Assembly: GCF_026914265.1 (NCBI RefSeq)
Contig: NC_069138.1
Location: 29,265,262 to 29,329,261 of the forward strand
Length of the DNA stretch: 64,000 nt
DNA from: Mya arenaria
Lineage: Eukaryota; Mollusca; Bivalvia; Myida; Myidae
Direction: 5' to 3'
A program made the translations under genes and the position numbers. Positions 55,740 through 64,000 of this stretch are shown here, piece by piece; within the stretch, counting starts at the first letter, position 1, and each line of letters begins with the position of its first letter. The notes under the pieces were generated by a model. That model worked only from the letters and a program-made list of their open reading frames with translations. It made no database searches and had not been told where the DNA came from.

Positions 55740-58572
55740 TTGGATGGAAATCGACAAACCGAAAAATGATCTTACAGATGTATATGCATTTTCTGTATCA
55801 CTTCTTCTGAGCGACGACGTTTCGCCAAATCCTGGACCTTTTTTTAATAATGCGATGAATAATTGCAGTGTTTCCATAAGAATACACAAATATCATCAAT
55901 TTTATTTTGCTCTATCTGTCATCACTTGATTCATAAAAGAAGTTTTCTCAACCCAAGGAAAGAAAGTATTTAAAACTAAAATCAGCATTAAAGATTAATC
56001 CATCTGATACTTTATTGACATGTTCTCAATGTGCCATATGCCCTGAATTGAATCATTGTTTTCATGTTACAGACTCAGCTTTTATCCCCACCCCCGAGAA
56101 AATAACAACTCAGCGACCATATGGACCAGAATCATCTGTAACCTGACAGTTGCAACCAGTTTTAAGTTATTAATGTCTCTTTAAACTCAATCCAGGTCCC
56201 GAAATTGCGCTAATTGCGGCCTTATCGACTGTCACAGCCTCATAGCAACTTGTATAAGAGAAGAATGTGAGCCATTTGTGAAAAGGAGGTCATTTTTAGG
56301 TCATACAAGAACTTTGACAACAACTCTTTTAATGATCATATTTTCCATGTACCGTTCCATCTTGCCTATATCTTTGAGGACAAGGATTCTATATATTGGG
56401 CTCAAGAACACAATCATTGACGAGCACGCGCCCATTTAAGCAGAATATCACAAAATGGAATCCACAACCTTGCATGATCTTACTACATTTGTACCATAAA
56501 CTTATTTACAAGGCTCGTCAAGCAAGAAACACCTATTACAGAAATCAAAACATGGCAAACTTGATTAGATACACAAAGTTCAGAAATCTTAAAACTAAGT
56601 TCAAAAGCCAATCTATAGCTGTTTATTTCCAAGAAAGGTGTAGTGGAGTACCCAACTCTAAAGACTTCTGGTCGACACTTAAACCCTCTCACAGAAACCC
56701 ACAAACAAATCAGATAACCCAGTAATAACCTTAAGACAACATAGGAAAATTGATTTTTGATCAAAAGCTGGTGGCGAATGAAATGAACTCATTTACATCA
56801 ATAAAGCCCAAAATATTGGAATATCTGGAACTCAGCTTAAAGATAAACACCCTTATCTTGAAAAAATACAGGAAAATTTCCAAATGTTACCTGATTTTCA
56901 TTTCACCCCGGTCACCGATATAGATATTGTAATATATATAGATAGGTTAAATTTAAAAAGCAACTGGTATAGATCTTATTCCTCCTAAAAGCATCATTTC
57001 TGGCAAAGATACTTTAAAAGTTCCCATCCCAAATATGGCCAACGAAATCATAAGCCAAAGATAATTTCCATAAGCTAGCACATGTTACCCCTATTTTCAA
57101 GAAAGATGACCCATTTATTATAAAGAATTATAGACAAGCAGTATTTTACCATCAATGTCCAAATTATATGAACGGGTAATAAGTGAGCAATTAATTAGTC
57201 ATTTTGTTACTTTTTTCATCTTTTCCTGGCAGGTTTAGAACAACATATGGATGTCAAACTACCCTGTTTAGACTGGTGGAAGACTGAAAAAAGGCCTTTG
57301 ATGAGAACACATATGTAGGTGAAATCCTAATGGACCTTTCATAAGCATTCGACAGCTTGTCCTATGTTCTCATTTTGGACAAGCTTAATGCATATGGTTT
57401 CTCAGTCCCATCATGTAAATTTATGCACAGCTATCTGACAAACAGAAGCCAATGGGCCAAACTTAGTCAAATTACCAGTGAGTGGGACTCAATCCTGAAA
57501 CGCGTGCCACAAGCATCAATATTAGGTCTTCAACATGTCTCTCAATGACATCTTATTCTTTATCAATAAGGCAGCCTTGTATAATTATCCTGATGACAAT
57601 ACTCTTTCTCTCTGTGATAAAAATCTTGATGCGAAGACTACTCTTGAAGAAGAAGGTAACATTTTGATAAACTGGTTTACTTCCATTCAAATGCAGGCTA
57701 ACTCTGATGAAAGATTTCAAGCAATTCCAGTTAGCTCAAAGACAGTTAAAGAAATAAAATCAATATACTTAATCACAATATGACTTGTGAAGAGCAATTT
57801 AACTTTTTAGGAGTAGAGGTAGATAGTTTATTAAATTGTGATACCCGGATTTCTAAAATGTGCAAAAAAGCAGCCAAACAACTGAGAATCCTTCAAAGAC
57901 TAAGCAAGTTTTTGAAAATCAATACTTTTCAATATTTTATCAGATCAAATTTCAACTACTTGTTTGGCATTTTTGTAGCAAGACCAACACATAAAAATTA
58001 GAAGAGATTCAATGCAGAGCATTATTGTTTTTAATGATTACACCTCAACTGACTATAAAATTTTCATAGAGTTCAATTGCCAACATGACATCTGAGCTGG
58101 GTATGAAATATCGCTATTGAAACTTACAAATGTCTGTACGGTATATCACCAGCATATGTGCAAAACATTGTAGCTTTCAAGACATGTAATTATATAATTT
58201 TAATATCAGATATTAAAACTGTGTAGATGTTCCATCAGTAAGAACAACTAAATATGGGAAGAACTCATTCCGCTTTGAGGCCAGTCAGGTATGGAACAGC
58301 CTCCCAACGGAAACAAGGTGTTCTCAAAACTACATGGAATTTCGAAGGCTGATCCGCACCTGGACAGATCCCTCTGGTAAATGCTCAATGTGAAAATAAT
58401 CTTTTATAACTTAAAAAAATAAGACCGAGTTTAGATTTATAAGGTGTTTCACCGAATATCCTTTACCCATTGTCTCTATGGAAAAGGAGTTTTGTTTTCA
58501 GCGGGATGGCCTACACCCACTGGACAAGATGCGGCATTTAAATTTATTTTGAATATGAATATGAATTAAAAT
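55740..58572 (+). mobile_element. CR1-like LINE, internally deleted and decayed
   Basis: In order: an N-terminal segment with LLLSDDVSPNPGP (55801-55839); a short remnant of the endonuclease region; the pre-RT linker with HKLIYKARQARNTYYRNQ and YFQERCSGVPNSKDFWSTLK (56490-56690); RT blocks including KATGIDLIPPK (frame-shifted, near 56960), NYRQ/MSKLYERVISEQL (57130-57200), LSYVLILDKLNAYGF (57355), YPDDNTLSLCDK (57586, the YADD box with Ala replaced by Pro) and NFLGVEVDSLL (57800); a C-terminal FRFEASQVWNS-type block (58270); and a 3' end with GAATAT repeats (58545-58572) typical of CR1 tails. Most of the endonuclease is gone, and frames are broken many times. Clade by motif recognition only. 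Confidence 0.82.
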
Positions 58573-59410
58573 TATCAAAATAAATAACAAGGGCTATTAT
58601 CAACTTTTTAATATTCAACAATTTATATAACATCTGTCGAACACAAACAACTACTTGTTGGTTTATTTTGCATTTCCAATTAACATTCTTACACAGTGGC
58701 AGGTACTGATATTGTCAGGACAGTGGCCGGGCAGAGATTTGAATGTTTACCTGTAGGTAGGGATTGACCAAATCATTGAAGCAACCATTCCTTTGTACGC
58801 TACTGTTTCTGATTAAATCTAGTAGCATTAAAATAACATGCTAAAATAAATACCTCCTCTTAGCAATATTTTTCAAAAGGATTTACTAGCAAGCTAAATA
58901 AATTGTAACATTTTAACCTTCTACTGTACCATGATGTAATTCCCATGTACATAGTGCTAATTACAATGTTGGTGTTTAACTAGAGGAACCATGCCCGTGT
59001 GGACTGGCCGTATAGCCGGGAAAACTAGTTGATGTTATCATTGTATTCAGTGCTCTAATTCATCATACCTTTTGTAATTGTATGCATGGATACGATAAGA
59101 AACGGCTTTTGTAAAAACTTGTTCCAATAGTGTTCCTTTTTAAAACTATATGCTTTTATTTCCAGGTCACCAGCTCATTGTTATGTTTTGAGATGTTATG
59201 TACGTATGTGTGCTATTCATGTGGGAAAATAGCTTATTGAGCTAATGTTGCTTGTTATCATATACCCCACTTAATAATAAAGATTCTTGTATCGTGTATT
59301 TTGAGTTATTATGACGTCCTATGATGAACTGTGTCAATATGGCGTTTCATTATATATATGAAAATTGCTCAACGGCCAATTATGGACGGTTTATTTATAG
59401 ATCACGTATC
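58573..59410. other. Intergenic, no gene seen
   Basis: AT-rich sequence after the LINE 3' end. No supported feature. Confidence 0.45.
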
Positions 59411-59417
59411 AAAATAA

Positions 59418-59720
59418 GTTACGGGGTAAGAAGGTTAAGCTCATAACCGATATGGTTGTCTTTGCTCGGAATATCCCATATCTGGTCGCCTAATAACCCC
59501 GTAATGTACATATCACGTCGAAAACCTGTTTACATTGATTAAGATGCCAACATTTTGGAAATGATTCATTTATTCACCGAAATCGAAAGAGACGCCAATT
59601 TGATAAGAAATAAAGTTAAGTGACCAAATATGGGTGAACCAGGTGACCAGTCCTTGACTAATGACCATTCATGGCGGGATGAAAAATGAATATGTTCTTG
59701 GCATGCAGTATGTCATAAAT
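59418..59720 (+). mobile_element. Foldback repeat family M5, copy 2
   Basis: TTACGGGGTAAGAAGG and GCCTAATAACCCCGTAA form the same initial hairpin as at 46381, followed by ATATCACGTCGAAAACCTG, AAGTGACCAAATATGG and TGACCAGTCCTTGAC. Confidence 0.65.
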
Positions 59721-60447
59721 ACTGTATTTCTGAATTCTGTGTCTTGATAAGTCAATAATTTATAGATACAAATGTACATATATATAGGATCTGCCATAGT
59801 CCGTATATAATAAACAAGTTAATTCAACGAGTTCAAGTGTTGATAGCGAATCCTTGGCCCTTTAACTAACATAGTTGCTGGATAAATTTAATAGAATCGT
59901 GTGTTTTGTGAGACTCATTTTATTACATGCTTTTCCCGTAACAAATAATACTTTTTTACTTATTTCACCTACGTTGATGAAAAACCGAATTTCACAAAGC
60001 AATGGACATTTCCGCAGTGCATGCATATATATATTGTGATCATTTGGAGTTTAACCGGTTTATTCCAATCTTTTATGCTTCATATGTATCGTTTTTGATA
60101 TCAGACTTTTCTAAATGAATTTATTTTTTTATGCATGATAGATAATGAATCAGGATTTAATTCAATTCCGTATATAAATGTAAACAGATTTTAATGATAC
60201 ACTCAGTGGAGACCATGTTGGTTAAGGCTTGGCGGTTTGAGAAGGGTGCTTCACACTGCCCTTTTGGGTAGCTGTGTACTCTCCTGCCTATACAGAATTG
60301 GGTGTTTATGATAGTAATTTGTTTAAAGTAAGTATGTGTACACTTCACATCTATGGTTATGAACATATTCTGTTAAAATCATAACATTTATTCTAGTACA
60401 GCCAAATACAGTGTGCTTGTTTCTCCTTAAACACGCTGTCCTGTTTT

Positions 60448-60832
60448 TATGCCCCCACAAAGTGGCGGCATATAGGGTTGCCCTTGTCCGTACGTACGTC
60501 TGTCTGTCTGTACGTACGTACGTCCCGAAGATTGTTTCCGATCTAATTCTTGAAAACCGTTTGTCCAATCCTCACCAAACTTTAAACACATGTTTGTGAC
60601 CATAATATCTTGATCAAGTTCGATATTCATGGAAATCGCTTTAGTCATTTAGGAGTTACGGCCCTTTTTTGCCAAAAATACTTCAAAAATATATGTTTCC
60701 AATCTAATTCTTGAAAAGTATGTGTCCAATTCTCACCAAACTTTACATACATGATTGTGACCATAATATCTTGATCAAGTTCGATAGCCATGGAAATCGC
60801 TTTTGTCATTTAGGAGTTACGGCCCTTTATTT
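60448..60832 (+). repeat. Dispersed repeat starting with a GCCCCCAC hairpin
   Basis: Starts TGCCCCCACAAAGTGGCGGC, then a CGTACGTACGT / CTGTCTGTCTG simple segment, then a unit present twice (60533-60660 and 60685-60832) with TCCAAT..CTCACCAAACTTTA and TGTGACCATAATATCTTGAT. This layout is common to mollusc dispersed repeats. The ORFs across it on both strands are not coding. Confidence 0.7.
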
Positions 60833-61163
60833 AACCTCGGTCTGTTTCTTAAGCATTTTTTAAAATACTTCACCCTGATCTTTTTCGACATGCAATATAC
60901 GTTACATCGCCTTAAATTCATTTTATTCCACCAGATGAAAGTTTTAAAAATATGCGAAATAAAACAGAGAGGACGATTATTCTCTTTTATTTCCTGATGT
61001 CAGCATACTTCAATGGTCGCAGTTTGCAGAATGACCATGTGTTCCGTGGCCGAACAGGCATTCAGCAAGCTACAAAAAGTAAATCACAATGTTAAATACC
61101 TATATTTTGATGGCATTTCATATAACCTTCATCGTCCCGTCCAAAGCTTCATCCAAAAGAGCT

Positions 61164-61464
61164 TTAAAGGGACTAGACACCAGATGGTTGAAAAATTGGC
61201 AAATACAGTATTTCCTCAACAGAATACTATAATTATCAATGCAAGCTAGTATGACGCCAATTATACATCATTTTACATAATTAATTTAAAATTTGGTTGC
61301 TGACACAGCTGAATTTACCCTTTTAAAAAGCGCATAAAGGTTAGTACCGATATATGCGATGTGATACATAAGTAAGGTTCAATGCGTTGTACACAACGCT
61401 ATCAATTGTATGTAAGTGTTTCACAATTTCTTTCAGTTGTTTCATCTGGTGCCTAGACCCTTTA
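61164..61464. mobile_element. MITE family M2, full copy
   Basis: The ends AAAGGGACTAGACACCAGAT and ATCTGGTGCCTAGACCCTTT are near-perfect inverted repeats. The interior AATGCGTTGTACACAACGCT is shared with the intron 4 copies. Length about 300 bp. Confidence 0.85.
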
Positions 61465-61945
61465 TGGCTATTATACACGCTTGATTAACCCTTTGCATGC
61501 TGGGTAAATTGTCGTCTGCTCAAAAATGTTGTCTGGTTTATTCCAAATTTCTTTCAATTTACTTAAAACTTTGGGGATATATTGACTGAGTGTCAAACAG
61601 CTTGGAACCTGACCAGGCGCCGAGTTACTCGGCGTCTGGTCTGGTTCCAAGCTGTTTGCAAAGCCTTTAAAATCGCCATCAGCAGCTTAAGGATTGAGAA
61701 CAGAATTATTGCCAATAAGAAGTGGTATCCAGTTCTCTTCAACGACGGAACACCGAGTTGTATCCAAACTTTGGATTATCTGTACACAGATTCCAAAGCG
61801 CTAACCATTTGGCTAACGATACATACTATATATAAATTTATAATAAATTTAATTATTACCAAACATCAGTAACTCTGTAACGTCGAGAGAGTTCTAAGCG
61901 GTGTGAAAAACATACACACTATAAAATGGACGATTGCTTTGTAAT
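61365..61945 (+). repeat. Segmental direct repeat, copy 1
   Basis: Repeated at 62310-62705. Shared blocks include TGATACATAAGTAAGGTTCA, TATCCAGTTCTCTT, ATTACCAAACATCAG and AATGGACGATTGCTTTGTAA. It spans the right end of an M2 MITE and adjoining DNA. The reverse strand of 61705-61830 has a weak tRNA-like A box (TAGCCAAATGGTTAGCGC), perhaps an old SINE. Confidence 0.7.
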
Positions 61946-61956
61946 AGCAAATCGTG

Positions 61957-62235
61957 GCGGATCCGTGGTCTACTGGTAACACACTTGACTATCAATTCAG
62001 GTGTCGCAGGCTCGATTCCCCGTCGCATCACTAAAAATACTAATCGTCTTCCGGGGGGACGTTAAATGGGGGTCCCGTGTGACAGTGCTATACACTGGTG
62101 CACGTTAAAGAACCAGGGTTACATTATGTCTGTGCACTATGCTCCAAAAACCTAAAATGACTTACACTCTTAACGGAGCAATTGCCAAATGGGCAAAGCC
62201 CGAGTGCGAATATAAATAAGCTTACACACACACAA
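61957..62235 (+). mobile_element. tRNA-derived SINE family S3
   Basis: A tRNA-like head with A box TGGTCTACTGGTAACACAC and B box GGCTCGATTCC, followed by a conserved core (CGTCTTCCGGGGGGACGTTA, GTGCACGTTAAAGAACC) and a tail of CACACACA. This core is recognisable as one shared by many mollusc and other invertebrate SINEs. It sits between the two halves of the segmental repeat. Confidence 0.85.
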
Positions 62236-62309
62236 ATTAACTGTTATTTACGTGGTAAACAAACCATTAGAATCTAAACAAAATTTGGAAAGAAACATGT
62301 GTCGTTAGC

Positions 62310-62705
62310 AATGTGATATATAAGTAAGGTTCAATGCGTTGTACATAACGCTATCAATTGTATGTAGGTGTTTCACAATTTTCTTTTTTCTTGCAGGTGT
62401 TTCATCTGATGCCTAGACTTTTAAGACTATTTTGATATGCTTGATTAAGAAACGCCATTTTGCCATTAATAGTTGGTATCCAGTTCTCTTTATCGACGGA
62501 TCTCCAAGTTGGTATCAAACTTTGAATTACTTTAGTATCTGTACCCAGATTACAAAGTGCTAACCATTCGGTCACCGATACATACTAATGGTAAGTTTAG
62601 AATAAATCTACTTATTACCAAACATCAGGAACTTTGTAACGTCAAGAGTAGATAAGCAGTGTGAAAAACATACAGACTTTAAAATGGACAATTGTTTTGT
62701 AATAG
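62310..62705 (+). repeat. Segmental direct repeat, copy 2
   Basis: Partner of 61365-61945, shorter and diverged. It begins inside an M2 MITE fragment whose right end (TTTCATCTGATGCCTAGAC) is at 62398-62418. Confidence 0.7.
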
Positions 62706-62880
62706 CAGTGGTGTCTCCAGGATTTGACGTTATAGGGGGCGCAACTCTGAAGACATTGTGGCTATTTTTTTACCAAAATGATGCATTTTGGTGTAAGTAT
62801 ATACATTTGTTCTACCATATGAACATAAAAAGTTCATTTCGAGGGCGCCAACCCCCGCGTCCACCTGGTTCTGCCAATGA
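62704..62880. other. Degenerate inverted-end repeat
   Basis: GTCTCCAGGATTTGACGT with AGGGGGCGCAAC on the left and GGGCGCCAACCCCCGCG with CACCTGGTTCTGCC on the right resemble degraded inverted ends of a foldback element. Weak. Confidence 0.35.
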
Positions 62881-63089
62881 ACAGATATTGTTGATACATG
62901 TACCACTACGAGATATGAACAAAGTACATACCGATATTGAGTAGTGCAAGTACTCGGTATCCGTCACCTGTCCGTCATCTAAACACAGAAACCAATGCAT
63001 GATTATACTGTATCTACATTCAGTTCTTACATACATATATATATATACATATACAACAAGTAGCTAAATAACTCTAAAAATAGCTGAAA

Positions 63090-63243
63090 AACATTATGAA
63101 CCACACTGGGGTCCGTTTCCTAGGCAGACACCAGAACTGTGTCCTTTTTGATGAGAGTCCATGAAAGTACCCCTGGTGGGGACCGAACTCACAACCTCTT
63201 GGGTGAGAGGCGGACACCTTAACCACTTGACCTTTCTCGCTCA
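63090..63243 (-). mobile_element. tRNA-derived SINE family S2, copy 2
   Basis: On the minus strand: A box TGGTTAAGGTGTCCGCCT, B box GTGAGTTCGGTCCCCACC, then GGGGTACTTTCATGGAC, GGACACAGTTCTGGTGTCTG and AGGAAACGGACCCC. Its head is better preserved than that of 37640-37822. Confidence 0.8.
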
Positions 63244-63459
63244 TATGTTTTGTTGAAACCGAAAAAGAACATACAAACAACGAAAAACAAGAAAGGATGA
63301 AAATATATCAGTTTAAGAACATTTGACCACTGACATAAATTTAATAGGCGTTTAATTAGGATTTAATTAGGGAAATTCAGAACATTTTTTTCTTTGTACA
63401 CCCTTGTTATTCATAACCTATAATCATATAAAACAAAGAAAACGAAAGGGACAAACCCT

Positions 63460-63905
63460 GTAGCAGGGCAACGTCAGGCCAGGCAATGTCGTACTAGGCC
63501 GAACAATGAAAAAAAAACGAAAAAAGCAACGTCTAGGCAGTGTCAGACTAGGCCGTACAATGCGAAACAAGGCCGAAATTAGTCACATCCGGCCAGGCAA
63601 TCTCGGACAAGATAGGACAAGGCCGAGCAATACGAAACAAGGCCGAAAATGGCCACCTCCGGCCAGGCAATGTCGGAGAAGGCCGAACAATGCGAAACAA
63701 GGCCGAAAATGGCCACATCCGGCCAGACAATGTTGGACAAGACTTAACAATGCGAAACAAGGCCGAAAATTGCCACATCCGGCCAGGCAATGTTGGACAA
63801 GACCTAACAATGCGAAACAAGTACGAAAATGGCTACATCCGGCCAGGCAATCTCGGGAAAGATTTGACATGTTCGAACAATGCCAGACAAGGCCTTAAAA
63901 TCCAG
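63460..63905 (+). repeat. 60-bp minisatellite, about seven units
   Basis: Units based on GGCCAGGCAATGTCGGACAA, then GCCGAACAATGCGAAACAAG, then GCCGAAAATGGCCACATCC. Because 60 is divisible by three, several frames on both strands stay open (for example 63506-63898), but the ORFs start and stop outside any gene context and are not called. Confidence 0.9.
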
Positions 63906-64000
63906 CGAAAACTAAAGATGAAATTTTACTTTAAATATTTATTTTTTTCTTCAGATTCATCAAAGGGGTCACTCATACCAACTATCTAGCATAAAATAAC

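Noticed and set aside
60323-60648. Overlapping ORFs on both strands near 60.3-60.6 kb
   Set aside because: They read through CGTACGTACGT and CTGTCTGTCTG simple sequence within a dispersed repeat.

Overview
The window is AT-rich, intron- and repeat-dense animal DNA. Gene structure (short exons, GT-AG introns), the two recognisable protein families and above all the repeats (tRNA-derived SINEs with mollusc-type cores, GGTCA-rich tandem repeats, CR1-like and L1/Tx1-like LINE relics, many foldback MITEs) point to a marine bivalve mollusc. This attribution is inference from family resemblance; no search was run.

Region 1 (1-24.3 kb) is a rearranged duplication. Two copies of a six-exon METTL24/FkbM-type methyltransferase gene face each other tail to tail: copy A on + (4029-10132) and copy B on - (23209-15782). 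Copy B reads through as a 288-residue protein. Copy A has a 7-base loss in exon 3 and is frameshifted. Homology extends through introns and flanks (about 2.9-10.6 kb against 14.8-24.2 kb). A second, direct repeat (1-1840 against 12960-15770) lies beside each copy, so the locus looks like a tandem duplication in which one gene was later inverted, with one junction almost on the stop codon of copy B. Between the arms lie a MITE and a broken DIRS-like retroelement fossil. A conserved antisense ORF lies in intron 4 of both copies.

Region 2 (24.3-31.7 kb) has no gene I can support: a 1-kb terminal-inverted-repeat element, a SINE, a decayed L1/Tx1-like LINE carrying a nested MITE, and tandem repeats.

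Region 3 (31.8-42.3 kb) is one seven-exon minus-strand gene for a monocarboxylate-transporter-like (SLC16/MFS) protein of 562 codons, with intact phases throughout and an acidic tail. Its introns hold a 17-bp minisatellite with higher-order structure, a LINE relic, SINEs, MITEs and two degenerate duplicates of its own exons (exon 2 and exon 5).

Region 4 (42.3-64 kb) is gene-poor: MITEs and foldback elements, several minisatellites, a 2.8-kb CR1-like LINE with a 2A-like NPGP motif near its start, four SINE copies or fragments and one orphan exon-like segment near 54.1 kb. No rRNA gene, CRISPR array, true tRNA gene or prokaryotic feature was seen.
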